Of a stretch of 46,208 bases of DNA, positions 7,984-19,315 are shown one piece after another. A model generated the notes under the pieces. The model saw only the letters and a program-made list of their open reading frames with translations. It did no database searches and was not told the origin of the DNA. The DNA lies in NCBI GenBank assembly GCA_003165795.1, contig PMWW01000161.1, positions 1 through 46,208 on the forward strand, written 5' to 3'. The position numbers and the translations under genes were made by a program. The DNA comes from Acidobacteriaceae bacterium (lineage in GTDB: Bacteria > Acidobacteriota > Terriglobia > Terriglobales > Acidobacteriaceae). The number at the start of each line of letters is the position of its first letter. Position 1 is the stretch's first letter.

Positions 7984-9489
7984 ATGTTCGAAGCGATTGG
8001 AAAACGCATTCGAAAAGTGGCACCGACGATGATTGTTACCAGCATGGCAATAACAGCTATTCTGCCAGTGCAGGCGCAACAGCCGGAAACCGCGGCGCAA
8101 TCCGCCGGAGCGGTAACGGTCTCGGCACAAACTATGGAACGAACAGAACAACATCTGGCGGAACTGGAAGCTGAAGTAACGACGCTGAAAACCCAGGTGA
8201 AGGAACTACGCTCAGCGTCGTCTGCGCCGACGCCTGGTTCCAGCGCAGGACTGGCTCACGATACGGTGGATGGCGTGGCTGAAGCCGCAGTTGCTTCGGG
8301 CGGTGCGCAAGTCTCGCCAACCACTGCTTCACTTTCGACCGAGGACCGCAGCATCCTCAACTACCTGAAGGGCACCACGGTCAACGTCTCGATGGACGGC
8401 TACTATGAATGGAATTTCAATCAGCCCGTAGGACGAGTGAACCTTCTGCGCGCCTACGACGTCAGCAGCAACGCTTTCAGTCTGAACCAGGCGGCGGTGA
8501 TCTTCGAGCGTGCCCCCGACGTTGACGACGGGCGGCGCTATGGAGCGCGGCTCGATCTGCAATTCGGACAGGCCACGGCCAGCCTGCAAGGTAACCCACT
8601 CAATGAGCCTCGTCCGGACATCTATCGCAACGTCTTCCAGGCATATGGGACATATGTTGTGCCGCTAGGAAGCGGTCTAACCGTGGATTTTGGCAAGTGG
8701 GCGAGCTCGCTGGGCATTGAAGGCAACTATACCCAGTTCCAGAACAACTATTCGCGGTCCTACTGGTTCGACTTCCTGCCGTTCTACCACATGGGAATTC
8801 GCACGCAGTACAACCTAAACAAGAAGCTGGCACTGCAGTACTGGGTGGTTAACGGCACGAACCAGACGGAGCCTACCAACGGTTTCAAGGATGAGTTGTT
8901 CGGTTTCGTGGTTACACCGAACAAGAACATCAGTTGGACCATGAACTATTACTTAGGCCAGGAGCATCCCGACGCCGTGCCGGTGTCCACTTGCGGTCCC
9001 GTGCCGGTGCAGCCGGGTTTGTGCTTCCAGAAGATCAGTCCCGCGCCGGACGGCAAGCTAGACATCTTTGACAGCTACGTTAGTTGGCAGAGCACGCCGA
9101 AGTTGCAGGTCCAATTGGAAGGCGACTACGTGATCGAGCGGTTATGGGCCAACACCGCACCGGGCGAGTCGTCTGCGCCCTCGCACGCATCGGGCGGCGC
9201 CGCTTACACCAAGTATCAACTTACTCCGAGAACTTACATTGCCGGACGCACAGAGTATCTCTCCGATCGCGGCGGGCTCTTTAGCGGAGTCACCGAAGCG
9301 CTGAAGGAAGTTACCGCAACCTATGACTTCACCGTGGCCAATGGCTTTGAAATGAAGTATGAGTATCGCCGCGATTGGTCGAATCAGCCTATCTTTCTGA
9401 CTAGTGCGCAAAACATCTATTCCACCAGTCAGAACACGGCCACGGTGGGAGTCATCTGGTGGTTTGGCCGCAAACAAGGGCCGTGGTAA
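7984..9489 (+). CDS. OmpL-like beta-barrel porin (bbp2 type)
   Basis: This 501-residue outer membrane protein has a signal peptide (positively charged FEAIGKRIRKVAPT, then a hydrophobic run ending VQAQ), a short heptad coiled coil (ERTEQHLAELEAEVTTLKTQ) and a barrel rich in Y, W, N and G. A run typical of bbp2 porins is YGTYVVPLGSGLTVDFGKWA. The C-terminus is IWWFGRKQGPW rather than a terminal F. A ribosome site (GAGGTGAGAG) precedes the ATG. The gene lies 91 bases after the first porin and 23 bases before the micro-ORF that begins the kdp cluster, so all are probably one transcript. A role in passage of K+ or small solutes through the outer membrane is inferred only from context. Confidence 0.85.
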   Translation: MFEAIGKRIRKVAPTMIVTSMAITAILPVQAQQPETAAQSAGAVTVSAQTMERTEQHLAELEAEVTTLKTQVKELRSASSAPTPGSSAGLAHDTVDGVAEAAVASGGAQVSPTTASLSTEDRSILNYLKGTTVNVSMDGYYEWNFNQPVGRVNLLRAYDVSSNAFSLNQAAVIFERAPDVDDGRRYGARLDLQFGQATASLQGNPLNEPRPDIYRNVFQAYGTYVVPLGSGLTVDFGKWASSLGIEGNYTQFQNNYSRSYWFDFLPFYHMGIRTQYNLNKKLALQYWVVNGTNQTEPTNGFKDELFGFVVTPNKNISWTMNYYLGQEHPDAVPVSTCGPVPVQPGLCFQKISPAPDGKLDIFDSYVSWQSTPKLQVQLEGDYVIERLWANTAPGESSAPSHASGGAAYTKYQLTPRTYIAGRTEYLSDRGGLFSGVTEALKEVTATYDFTVANGFEMKYEYRRDWSNQPIFLTSAQNIYSTSQNTATVGVIWWFGRKQGPW

Positions 9490-9512
9490 TGAGCACGGCA
9501 TAGGAGTTGAAC

Positions 9513-9599
9513 ATGCAAGACCTGGTATTCGTCGCAATCACGATTGCTTTCTTCGCCCTGTCGCTGGGGTACGTTCACTTCTGCGACCGGATTAAGTAA
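9513..9599 (+). CDS. 28-residue membrane peptide upstream of kdpF
   Basis: The peptide is one transmembrane helix (residues about 4-20, LVFVAITIAFFALSLGY) with a charged tail ending CDRIK. An AGGAG site lies before the ATG, and the stop is nine bases before the kdpF start. It is separate from KdpF, which follows with its own start. I believe similar peptides occur before kdpF in other genomes, but I cannot check that here. It may stabilise the Kdp complex like KdpF or be a second accessory subunit. Confidence 0.7.
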   Translation: MQDLVFVAITIAFFALSLGYVHFCDRIK

Positions 9600-9608
9600 G
9601 GGGGACCC

Positions 9609-9698
9609 ATGCACACACAATCCATCGTCATGATGACCATCTGCGCGCTGATGCTGGTTTATCTCTTCTACGCGTTGTTGCGTCCGGAGAAGTTCTGA
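9609..9698 (+). CDS. kdpF: K+-transporting ATPase, KdpF subunit
   Basis: This 29-residue single-helix peptide ends in LLRPEKF, the usual end of many KdpF proteins. KdpF sits in the membrane beside KdpA and stabilises the KdpFABC complex. The stop TGA is followed after one base by the kdpA ATG, so the two are tightly coupled. A GGGGAC run precedes the start. Confidence 0.85.
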   Translation: MHTQSIVMMTICALMLVYLFYALLRPEKF

Positions 9699-9699
9699 C

Positions 9700-11499
9700 A
9701 TGACTATCAATGGATGGCTGCAAATCGCGGTCTTTCTCGCGCTGGTCCTGGCTGTCACCAAGCCGATGGGCATCTTCCTGACCCACGTATTCAATCGTGA
9801 ACGGACCTTCATGGATCCCGTGCTGCGTCCGCTGGAGCGCCTGCTCTACCGGCTGACCGGCGTGGACGAAGACCATGAGATGAAGTGGACGGAGTATGCC
9901 TTCGCCATGCTGCTGTTCAGCGTGGTGTCGATGCTGCTGTTGTACCTGATGCAGCGCGTGCAGGGCTTTTTGCCGTTCAATCCGCAGAAGTTTGCCGCAG
10001 TGTCACCGGCGCACTTGGCGTTTAACACCGCCGCCTCGTTCACCACCAATACGAACTGGCAGTCGTATTCCGGCGAGTCGACCATGAGCTACTTTACTCA
10101 GATGGCCGGTCTCGCCTATCACAACTTTATTTCTGCGGCCACCGGCATTGCGCTGGCCATTGCCTTCGTCCGCGGGATTGCGCGGCGGCAGATGCAGACC
10201 ATCGGAAATTTCTGGGTTGATATGGTCCGCTCCTGCCTGTGGGTACTGCTGCCGTTTTGTGTTGTCGGCGCGCTGGTGCTGGTCTCGCAAGGCGTGGTGC
10301 AGAACCTCAAGCCCTACGACGCAGTGAAGCTGGTGGAACCGCAGCAGGTCCAACACGTGAATGCGGACGGGAAACCGGCAGTCGATGCGGCCGGTAAACC
10401 GGTGATGGACACGGTTGCCACGCAGACCATTGCACAGGGCCCGGTGGCTTCGCAAGAAATCATCAAGGAATGGGGCACCAACGGCGGCGGATTCTTCAAC
10501 GCCAACAGCTCTCATCCCTTCGAAAATCCCAGCCCGCTGTCAAACCTGATCGAGTTGTTTACCATCTTCGCCATCTCGGCCGGACTCACTTACACGCTGG
10601 GCCGCATGACCGGCTCGCAATCCCATGGCTGGGCGGTGTGGGGAGCGATGGCAGTCCTCTTTCTGGCCGGAGTCACGGTCGCGTACTGGGCCGAAGCTCG
10701 CGGCAATCCTTTGCTGCATGGCGTTAATCAGCAGGTGACCGCGACCCAGGCGGGCGGCAACATGGAGGGCAAAGAGGTGCGCTTCGGCATCACCAACTCC
10801 GCGCTGTTTGCCACCGTGACCACCGACGCCAGTTGCGGCGCCATCAATGGCTGGCACGACTCCTTCACCCCCCTGGGCGGAATGGTTCCGCTGGTGAACA
10901 TCATGCTGAGCGAAGTGATTTTCGGCGGCGTGGGCGCCGGCATGTACGGCATCTTGATTTACGTTGTGCTGGCGGTATTTATTGCCGGTCTGATGGTGGG
11001 CCGCACGCCAGAATATCTGGGCAAGAAGATCGAAGCCTACGACGTGAAAATGGCCATGCTGGTGGCGCTGATCTTTCCGCTGGTGATTCTGGTGTTCACC
11101 GGATTTTCCTCGGTCAACGGATTCGGGACGTCGAGTATCACCAATCCCGGGCCGCATGGATTCACCCAGATGCTATATGCGTTCACCTCGGGCGCAGGCA
11201 ATAACGGTTCCGCGTTTGGCGGACTCAACACCAACACCCTCTGGTACAACACGACGCTGGGCATGACCATGCTGATCGGCCGCTTCTTCATGATCATCCC
11301 CATGTTGGCCATCGCCGGAAATCTGGCACAAAAGAAGTATGTTCCGCCGTCACTGGGAACTTTTCCGGTGACCACGCCGCTGTTCAGCGCTCTGCTGATT
11401 GGTGTGATTCTCATTGTCGGGGCGTTGACGTTTTTCCCCGCACTAAGTCTGGGCCCGATTCTTGAGCACCTGTTGATGGCAGCGGGCAAGACATTCTGA
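9700..11499 (+). CDS. kdpA: K+-transporting ATPase, KdpA channel-like subunit
   Basis: KdpA is the K+-binding, channel-like subunit of the high-affinity KdpFABC uptake system in the inner membrane. The 599-residue length fits the family. The four selectivity-filter regions can be seen: [57 protein letters not shown] and [17 protein letters not shown]. About ten hydrophobic helices are present. A periplasmic loop around residues 205-250 is rich in V/D/A/K. It is translated with kdpF and followed nine bases later by kdpB. Confidence 0.98.
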   Translation: MTINGWLQIAVFLALVLAVTKPMGIFLTHVFNRERTFMDPVLRPLERLLYRLTGVDEDHEMKWTEYAFAMLLFSVVSMLLLYLMQRVQGFLPFNPQKFAAVSPAHLAFNTAASFTTNTNWQSYSGESTMSYFTQMAGLAYHNFISAATGIALAIAFVRGIARRQMQTIGNFWVDMVRSCLWVLLPFCVVGALVLVSQGVVQNLKPYDAVKLVEPQQVQHVNADGKPAVDAAGKPVMDTVATQTIAQGPVASQEIIKEWGTNGGGFFNANSSHPFENPSPLSNLIELFTIFAISAGLTYTLGRMTGSQSHGWAVWGAMAVLFLAGVTVAYWAEARGNPLLHGVNQQVTATQAGGNMEGKEVRFGITNSALFATVTTDASCGAINGWHDSFTPLGGMVPLVNIMLSEVIFGGVGAGMYGILIYVVLAVFIAGLMVGRTPEYLGKKIEAYDVKMAMLVALIFPLVILVFTGFSSVNGFGTSSITNPGPHGFTQMLYAFTSGAGNNGSAFGGLNTNTLWYNTTLGMTMLIGRFFMIIPMLAIAGNLAQKKYVPPSLGTFPVTTPLFSALLIGVILIVGALTFFPALSLGPILEHLLMAAGKTF

Positions 11500-11507
11500 G
11501 GAGTGAC

Positions 11508-13538
<2,031 letters not shown>

Positions 13539-13544
13539 AGAGTT

Positions 13545-13614
13545 TTCACCACAGAGGCACAGAGATACGGAGTTTTTCCAAATATTCTTTGGGTTTCCGT
13601 GTCTCTGTGGTGAA
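13545..13614. repeat. 'CACCACAGAG' inverted repeat between kdpB and kdpC
   Basis: The left arm (from 13545, TTCACCACAGAG, then an extra CACAGAG-type unit, then ATACGGA) pairs with the right arm TCCGTGTCTCTGTGGTGAA (13596-13614), with an AT-rich loop. The same sequence family appears at 25030-25230. It lies inside the kdp transcript, so it may form a hairpin that lowers or insulates kdpC expression. It looks like an inserted repeat and is not part of a typical kdp operon. Confidence 0.75.
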
Positions 13615-13645
13615 AGGGTTTGAGGTCTCATCGTAGAGAGGAAGT

Positions 13646-14224
13646 ATGAAGCAGAACCTGAAAATCGCAATTCTGATGACTTTGGTTACGACGGTGTTGC
13701 TCGGGATTATTTATCCGCTGGTAGTGACGGGTTTAGCGCAGGTGATGTTCCACGACAAAGCCAATGGCCAACTGATCACGCGCCATGGTGAGATCGTCGG
13801 ATCGAGAATTATCGGCCAGGCGTTTGCCGGATCAGGATACTTGCACTCGCGGCCGTCGGCGGCGGGCAACGGCTATGACGCCGCGAATTCGGGAGGAACG
13901 AATTTTGCTCCCACCAATCAGAAGTTGATCGATCGCGTGAATAGCGATGTCGCGCGCTTGCAAGCGGAAAATCCCGGACAACCGATTCCGATCGACTTGG
14001 TGACTACCTCAGCTTCGGGATTGGACCCGGACATCACTCCCGCGGCGGCGGAGTTCCAGGTGCCGCGGCTGGCGCACGAGCGTGGGCTGGGCGAGGACCA
14101 GGTGCGGCAGATCATCCAGCGGCATACTTACGGACGGCAACTGGGATTCCTCGGAGAGCCGCGCATCAATGTGCTGGAAGTGAATCTGGCGTTGGACGAT
14201 GTGAGTCCGCTGGCGAAGAAGTAG
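13646..14224 (+). CDS. kdpC: K+-transporting ATPase, KdpC subunit
   Basis: KdpC is the single-span subunit that assists assembly and ATP binding of KdpFABC. The protein (192 residues) has one N-terminal helix (IAILMTLVTTVLLGIIYPLV). The family motifs follow: GSRIIGQAFAGSGYLHSRPS, TTSASGLDPDITPAAAEFQV and RLAHERGLGEDQVRQII. AGAGAGGAAG precedes the ATG. It closes the operon. The histidine kinase/regulator pair kdpDE is not found after it; the next gene is on the other strand. Confidence 0.97.
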   Translation: MKQNLKIAILMTLVTTVLLGIIYPLVVTGLAQVMFHDKANGQLITRHGEIVGSRIIGQAFAGSGYLHSRPSAAGNGYDAANSGGTNFAPTNQKLIDRVNSDVARLQAENPGQPIPIDLVTTSASGLDPDITPAAAEFQVPRLAHERGLGEDQVRQIIQRHTYGRQLGFLGEPRINVLEVNLALDDVSPLAKK

Positions 14225-14242
14225 CCGTCAGCTATCCGCTAG

Positions 14243-14280
14243 GCTCGGCCCAGGCTGGTCGCGAATCCAGCTAGCCGAGC
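14243..14280. terminator. Hairpin between convergent kdpC and lutBA
   Basis: GCTCGGC (14243-14249) pairs with GCCGAGC (14274-14280), and an inner GCTGG (14254-14258) pairs with CCAGC (14267-14271). It overlaps the stop codon of the minus-strand gene and lies 19 bases after the kdpC stop. It could serve both directions, but no T-run follows on either strand. Confidence 0.4.
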
Positions 14281-16562
14281 GTGCTGACCAGCAATTCCAC
14301 CGGATGCAAGACCTCGCGCCCCATGCCCGCCCACAACTGTTCATGGCACGAGGTGCCGCTGGCGACGAGCGTGCGCGGGCCGCCCTCCTGCTCAGCAGCA
14401 CGCACCTGCGCAAACAGATCTTCGCCGACCGCCATGCTCAGCTCGTAATACTCACGCTTGTACCCGAAGCTGCCGGCCATGCCACAACATTCCACCGACG
14501 AGGTGACTACGTCGAAGCCGCAGAACCGCAGAATCTCGATCGTCTGCCATGCAGCGTTACAAGTTCGCTGCTGGCAATGGGAGTGGTAAAACACCCTGGT
14601 GCCGTGGGGCGACCGGCTGGCAGGAAAAACTTGTGCCAGGTCTGACCGCTGCCCATCGGCAAGCTCCTTCCTAATGGACCATACCACCTGCAGAGGATCG
14701 AGAAATTCGCCGTGCGCGAACCGCTCCGCCGTGGCGGGGTCGTCCAGCAGATGCTCATAATCGGAGCGGAACATGGCGAGTACACTGGGCTCAAGCACAC
14801 ACATGATCGCTCCCTTCTGCAGATAGGGCAGCAGCATATCCGCCAAGGCATGCGCCTGTTGCCGCGCGGTTGCGATCATGCCTTGCGAAAGGGCGGCACG
14901 CCCGTCGGGCAGCGAAGGACTCAGCTCGACTTTGAGTCCGACTTCGCGCAGCACGCGCATCGCCGCCATGCCTCGTTCTGGCGAACCATAGTTGGTGAAC
15001 ACATCGGCGAGCATCAGCACCTCCGGCAACCCGGATTTGGCCATGCGCGCCCGATCACCGTGCTGCTGGTCGCGATGCAACTGCTGCCAAGTCTTTCTTG
15101 GAAAGGGCGGGAGCTTGCGGCGGCGATCGAGCCCAACGACGTTCTCCATCAGGCTGCGCGCGAACGGCAGTCGCGTGGCAGCATTCGCCAGCGGCGAGAA
15201 ACGGGTAGCTGCCTTGGCGAGCACGTGGTAGTTGGCGAAGAACTGCTTCTGCAGCGGAGCAACGCGGTCTTCCGGGGCGCTGCCCGTCATGGCGCCGAAG
15301 GCCGATTTCGCAGCCGAGGCAGGCTGCTCCAGGTTCATGCGCTGCCGCAGGTTCTCATTGAGCCAGGGAATGTCGATCCGCACCGGACATTGCGGCACAC
15401 ACCGCGAGCAACCGGTGCATAGTTCGCTGAAGCGCGCGTTGAGCAGCTTGCCAGTGCCCGCCTCCCAGGAACCGCCGATCCCGCCAGAATAAGTCTCTCC
15501 CCCGAAAGCGTGGCCGCCGACGGTCTCGAAGTTGGCGCAGGAATTCAAGCACGCGCTGCAGCGGATGCAGTACAGCGCTTCGTGCAGCACCGGATCTTCG
15601 CGCATGCGGCCGCGGCCGTTGTCGATCAGCACCATGTGAAACTCGCGTGGCTTCGCTGTTTTTCCTGGCGCCGCGAACGACGGCGCCTTCAACGGCGGAT
15701 GCAGAATGCTGACGTATGAGGTCAGGGGCTGTCCGGTACCGCTCCGCGGCAGCAGCTCGATGAAGGTGCCAAAATCGGTGCGCGAGGGCACGACCTTCTC
15801 GATTCCGGCGATGGCGATATGCAGCGGCGGCAGGGTGGTGGTCATGCGGATGTTGCCTTCGCTCTCCACCAGCATCAGAGAACCGCTGTCGGCGGCGATG
15901 AGGTTTGCGCCCGAGATGCCGGCGTCAGCGGCAATGAACTGCTCGCGCAGCTTCTCGCGCGCGAACTTGGTCAGCTCCTCGCCGGTGTCGAGCGGCAGGT
16001 CAGTGGTGAAGTTGCGCTTGAACAGCGCCGTTATGCGCTCACGCGAGTAGTGCAGCGCCGGGGCGATGATGTGGGACGGCTGCTCGTCGGCCACTTGCAG
16101 GATGAATTCCGCCAAGTCGGTTTCGGCGACGGTTATGCCCGCTGCTTCCAGCGCATGATTCAACTTGGTCTCTTCCGAAGTGATGCTCTTGCCCTTCACT
16201 ACCAGCTTGGCTTCGTGCCGCAGCAGCACGTCGCAAATGTACTGGTTGGCGTCGGCGGCCGTCGTCGCCAGGTAGAAGTGGCCGCCGTTGGCGCGCACGC
16301 TGGCTTCCAGTTGCCGCAGCAGCTCCGGCAGATTGGCGATAGCGCTTTCCTTGATCTGGCGAGCGCGGTCCTTCAACTCGTTGTAGTCGGGGAGCAGCGC
16401 GGTGGCGGCGTAGCGATTGCGGTTGAACGTCTGCGTGTTGCGGCGGACCGCTGGGCTCTGCACCGCCAGCGTCATTCGGATGGCATCCAGTAGGGCCTTC
16501 TTGTCGCTCTTGTTGGCCACCTGGCGGGGATTGATGTCGGCTGGATTCACCAGAGTCGCCAT
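14271..16562 (-). CDS. Fused LutB-LutA-like iron-sulfur protein (LUD + 4Fe-4S + CCG domains)
   Basis: This large protein (763 residues from the ATG at 16562; a GTG at 16568 overlaps the lutC stop as GTGA) combines parts of the L-lactate oxidation complex. The N-terminal third is a LUD domain (GANLIAADSGSLMLVESEGN). Two 4Fe-4S motifs follow: C334, C337, C340, C344 (CIRCSACLNSC) and C384, C387, C390, C394 (CTGCSRCVPQCP). The C-terminal third is a LutA/GlpC-like cysteine-rich region, with ECCGMAGSFG (C694, C695). The first CCG motif expected near VELSP has SLPDGR instead of a CC pair, so one cluster or disulfide site may be lost. It would oxidise lactate in the cytoplasm together with LutC. Confidence 0.88.
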   Translation of the reverse strand: MATLVNPADINPRQVANKSDKKALLDAIRMTLAVQSPAVRRNTQTFNRNRYAATALLPDYNELKDRARQIKESAIANLPELLRQLEASVRANGGHFYLATTAADANQYICDVLLRHEAKLVVKGKSITSEETKLNHALEAAGITVAETDLAEFILQVADEQPSHIIAPALHYSRERITALFKRNFTTDLPLDTGEELTKFAREKLREQFIAADAGISGANLIAADSGSLMLVESEGNIRMTTTLPPLHIAIAGIEKVVPSRTDFGTFIELLPRSGTGQPLTSYVSILHPPLKAPSFAAPGKTAKPREFHMVLIDNGRGRMREDPVLHEALYCIRCSACLNSCANFETVGGHAFGGETYSGGIGGSWEAGTGKLLNARFSELCTGCSRCVPQCPVRIDIPWLNENLRQRMNLEQPASAAKSAFGAMTGSAPEDRVAPLQKQFFANYHVLAKAATRFSPLANAATRLPFARSLMENVVGLDRRRKLPPFPRKTWQQLHRDQQHGDRARMAKSGLPEVLMLADVFTNYGSPERGMAAMRVLREVGLKVELSPSLPDGRAALSQGMIATARQQAHALADMLLPYLQKGAIMCVLEPSVLAMFRSDYEHLLDDPATAERFAHGEFLDPLQVVWSIRKELADGQRSDLAQVFPASRSPHGTRVFYHSHCQQRTCNAAWQTIEILRFCGFDVVTSSVECCGMAGSFGYKREYYELSMAVGEDLFAQVRAAEQEGGPRTLVASGTSCHEQLWAGMGREVLHPVELLVSTLG

Positions 16563-16564
16563 GC

Positions 16565-17110
16565 TCACCTCAACACAATGATGTGCAACTTGTGAGGGCC
16601 GTGGACGCCGCGCACCAGGGGACCCATGTCGGCGGTGGCGCTGGGCCCGGTCACGAAGACAAAGTCACGCTCCAGGCCCCTGCCGTCCAGCACGTCGGCA
16701 CGAAACAGATCGCGCGGCTGCGGAACGATGCACTCAGCGGCGACGACGGCGACTTGCAGAGGGGCCATCAAGCTCACTATCCCGGTGCACTCGTAGCTCA
16801 CATCGATGCAGACCGAGCCGGTGCTGGCTACGGCGGCGAAGGCTTCCGTCACACCGGCGGCGGTGTTGACCATCTCGTCGGGAGTCGCATTGGCCACCAC
16901 TCGCGGATCGGTTGCGAAATCGCTAAACAGACTAGCCGGGAGCTCGTGCGGAGGAGCATAGAGAATGCGGGACGCATCCCCAACAGCTTGCAGGATCGCA
17001 TCGCGCAAGGCGGTGGGCGAGCGATCGACGACTTGCACAGTAGCGACCGCCTGAATAGCGGCGGTCGTGAAGTCCGCTAGGAGCGATGATTGCGCCACGG
17101 CCTGCTGCAT
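16565..17110 (-). CDS. lutC: LutC-like LUD-domain protein
   Basis: The start is placed at the ATG at 17110 (181 residues, MQQAVAQSSLL), because the frame upstream to 17206 reads through non-conserved sequence that includes an inverted repeat. The LUD domain is recognisable (AAGVTEAFAAVASTGSVCID, ECIVPQPRDL) and the C-terminus FVTGPSATADMGPLVRGVHG is the classic LutC ending. The protein is the third component of the LutABC lactate dehydrogenase. Its stop overlaps the possible GTG start of the fused LutBA gene, so the two are coupled. No transporter (lutP) or regulator (lutR) is adjacent. Confidence 0.88.
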   Translation of the reverse strand: MQQAVAQSSLLADFTTAAIQAVATVQVVDRSPTALRDAILQAVGDASRILYAPPHELPASLFSDFATDPRVVANATPDEMVNTAAGVTEAFAAVASTGSVCIDVSYECTGIVSLMAPLQVAVVAAECIVPQPRDLFRADVLDGRGLERDFVFVTGPSATADMGPLVRGVHGPHKLHIIVLR

Positions 17111-17167
17111 AGAGAAACTGAGCTTACACCGAAGGTGGCGCAAGAGCACGGAATTCTTGGTAGTGTC

Positions 17168-17217
17168 TGAAAAGTGCTCCTCAGAAGGCCAGCCCATGAA
17201 CTTCAACGCACTTTTCA
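17168..17217. promoter_or_regulatory. Ten-base inverted repeat upstream of lutC
   Basis: TGAAAAGTGC (17168-17177) and GCACTTTTCA (17208-17217) are exact inverted copies, 30 bases apart. They lie 58-107 bases upstream of the chosen lutC start. This could be an operator for a dimeric regulator or simply a palindromic remnant. No regulator gene is nearby. Confidence 0.35.
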
Positions 17218-17611
17218 GGGCATTGAAATTGACTCCGCACCAAGATGTACGCGAAGTCGGCGGTCAATCAGAAGCCCCACCTTGCGGCCGCCCGCTGTTC
17301 TTAATATTCTTGCTTGACTTGAAACGAATCGGTACTACTCTGTAACCATTCCCTAGGAATTAAAAGCTCTAATCCATGCAGCGGCGGGCCGCGCCACTCG
17401 GTCTGTGCTTGGCCATCTTCAATCGGTTTCCCATCCGGGAACTGATGTTTCCAGGTGTTGGGATGGACCGAGGCTTTGCATCCGGTGCGTCTATTCGTCG
17501 GAAAGTATTCTTGACCGTATGCGCGTGGGGGAGGGCGTCAGAGGCTGTATTTTCCGCTCTTTCGGGTTCAAAATTGTCTTCTTGCGCGCAGTTGCAAGTG
17601 GGCAGCAGAAC
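17218..17611. other. Gene-free stretch between lutC and tRNA-Ser
   Basis: I find no convincing gene, repeat or RNA here. Short open frames exist, but none has a ribosome site together with a protein-like sequence. Confidence 0.5.
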
Positions 17612-17701
17612 TGGCGGAGAGAGAGGGATTTGAACCCCCGATACCCTTACGAGTATGCCTGCTTTCGAGGCAGGTGCCTTCAGCCACTCGGCCATCTCTC
17701 C
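17612..17701 (-). tRNA. tRNA-Ser, anticodon CGA
   Basis: On the minus strand the acceptor arm GGAGAGA (5' end at 17701) pairs with TCTCTCC, then discriminator G and an encoded CCA (17612-17614). The D-arm TGGCCGAGTGGCTGAAGGCA, the anticodon loop CTCGAAA (stem CCTGC/GCAGG, anticodon CGA, codon UCG), a long variable arm with ACTCGTAAGGGT, and the GGTTCAAATCC T-arm all fit a class II serine tRNA. Confidence 0.96.
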
Positions 17702-18028
17702 GCGCTCGCGGCGTAGAACAATATTGTAGCAGGGGTATTTCCCGCGCCGACGGTCGGGTCCAGTAGCGGGTCGGTCGTGGAAGATCAAGCCTTGTTGTTT
17801 CCGGCCTCCGCCGAAATCATTGTTACCTTTCCGATGCCAAAGGCGCGGCGAGTTGGAGCAGGCGGTTCGCAACTGCGTTCGCCGGTTATCATCATCCTCG
17901 CGCCCACAGCCTGGGTGTAGTTGCCGAGCGTTGTGCGCGCGTCACGACATGCTGTGACGAATCACATTGGACACTACTGCGCCACTTCCTACAATCGTGG
18001 TAAATGCCGGGAGCGGAATTTATCTAAC

Positions 18029-19315
18029 ATGAGCTATACCAGCGATCCCTTATCACCGCTGCCGGTCTATCCGGGCACGACGCCGCGCTTCCACGCCATG
18101 GTGAAGCCGATCGGGGCGATCTGCAATCTCGACTGCACCTATTGCTACTACCTGCACAAGGAAGAACTCTTGGGCAGCGACAGCAAGTTTCACATCAGCG
18201 ACGAGATTCTAGAAACCCACATTCGCCAGTACATCGAAGCCCAGCGCGGCGACGAAGTAGTGTTTTCATGGCAGGGTGGCGAGCCGACGCTGCTGGGTGT
18301 GGAGTTTTTCGAAAAAGTGGTGGCGCTGGAAAAGAAGTACCAGCGTCCCGGTCTGCACATCGAGAACGACCTGCAAACCAACGGCACGTTGCTGAATGAA
18401 GAGTGGTACTCGTTTCTACGCCAAAACAAATTCTTGGTTGGGCTGAGCATTGATGGTCCGCAGGAACTTCATGACCGCTTCCGAGTCAACAAAGGTGGGC
18501 AGCCGAGCTTCGAAAAAGTATTCGCCGCCGGTCAGCAGCTACAGAAGCATGGAATCCCGTTTAACACGCTGACGGTGATCAATCGCGTCAATGCGAAGAA
18601 GCCGCTGGACGTTTATCGCTTCCTGAGCCGTGAACTTCGCCCGCGGCAGCTCCAGTTCATTCCCTGCGTGGAGCCCAAGGTCTTCACCAACACTGCGCCT
18701 CAGAAATGGGACCCGGCCATGTTGCCGATACAGGATTCGCCCGCCGCGCGTTCGGGCAATCCCGATTCGGTGGTCACCGATTGGTCAGTCGATCCCGACG
18801 ATTGGGGTTACTTCCTCTGCAAGGTCTGGGACGACTGGTACCGCCGCGATTATGGCAAAGTACACGTCAACCTTTTTGAGACGGCAGTCGCCCAGTGGAT
18901 GGGCCTCGATTCTCAGCTGTGCGTTTTTGGCGAATTCTGCGGCAAAGGCGTGGCGCTGGAGCACGATGGCAGCGTCTATGCCTGCGATCATTACGTCTAT
19001 CCCGAATACAAACTGGGCAATATTTCTGAAAAGCACATATCGCGTATGATCTTCTCCGAGGGTCAGAAGAAGTTCGGCTTTGCCAAGCGCGATGACCTGC
19101 CTAAGCAGTGTCGCGAATGCAAGTACCGGTTTGCCTGCAATGGCGAGTGTCCGAAGAACCGGCTGATTCGCACGCGTGATGGCGAGCCTGGACTGAATTA
19201 CCTGTGCAGCGGCCTGCAGCAGTTCTGGCAGCACATCGATGGCGACATGAAGGACGTCCTACAGCGCGTCGAGCGCGCTGGAACTCCACGCCAGCTCCCG
19301 ACATTCCGCGTGTAA
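18029..19315 (+). CDS. Anaerobic sulfatase-maturating enzyme (radical SAM, SPASM)
   Basis: This radical SAM enzyme converts a Cys or Ser of a sulfatase active site to formylglycine. From the ATG at 18029 it is 428 residues; the frame is open further upstream but without protein-like sequence. The CX3CX2C motif is NLDCTYCYYLHK (with C from AICNLDC), preceded by FHAMVKPIG, a family signature. FSWQGGEPTLLG follows. The SPASM part has CVFGEFCGKG, YACDHYVYPEYKLG and CRECKYRFACNGECPKNR, so the auxiliary cluster ligands look intact. Its natural client should be a sulfatase; the only one nearby is the broken gene just downstream. Confidence 0.94.
   Translation: MSYTSDPLSPLPVYPGTTPRFHAMVKPIGAICNLDCTYCYYLHKEELLGSDSKFHISDEILETHIRQYIEAQRGDEVVFSWQGGEPTLLGVEFFEKVVALEKKYQRPGLHIENDLQTNGTLLNEEWYSFLRQNKFLVGLSIDGPQELHDRFRVNKGGQPSFEKVFAAGQQLQKHGIPFNTLTVINRVNAKKPLDVYRFLSRELRPRQLQFIPCVEPKVFTNTAPQKWDPAMLPIQDSPAARSGNPDSVVTDWSVDPDDWGYFLCKVWDDWYRRDYGKVHVNLFETAVAQWMGLDSQLCVFGEFCGKGVALEHDGSVYACDHYVYPEYKLGNISEKHISRMIFSEGQKKFGFAKRDDLPKQCRECKYRFACNGECPKNRLIRTRDGEPGLNYLCSGLQQFWQHIDGDMKDVLQRVERAGTPRQLPTFRV

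Noticed and set aside
14225-17110. kdpD/kdpE downstream of kdpC
   Set aside because: Both strands were read; only lut genes are present.
17195-17345. Open frame on the plus strand (begins MNFNALFRALKL)
   Set aside because: No ribosome site, no recognisable domain, contains one arm of an inverted repeat; not supported as a gene.
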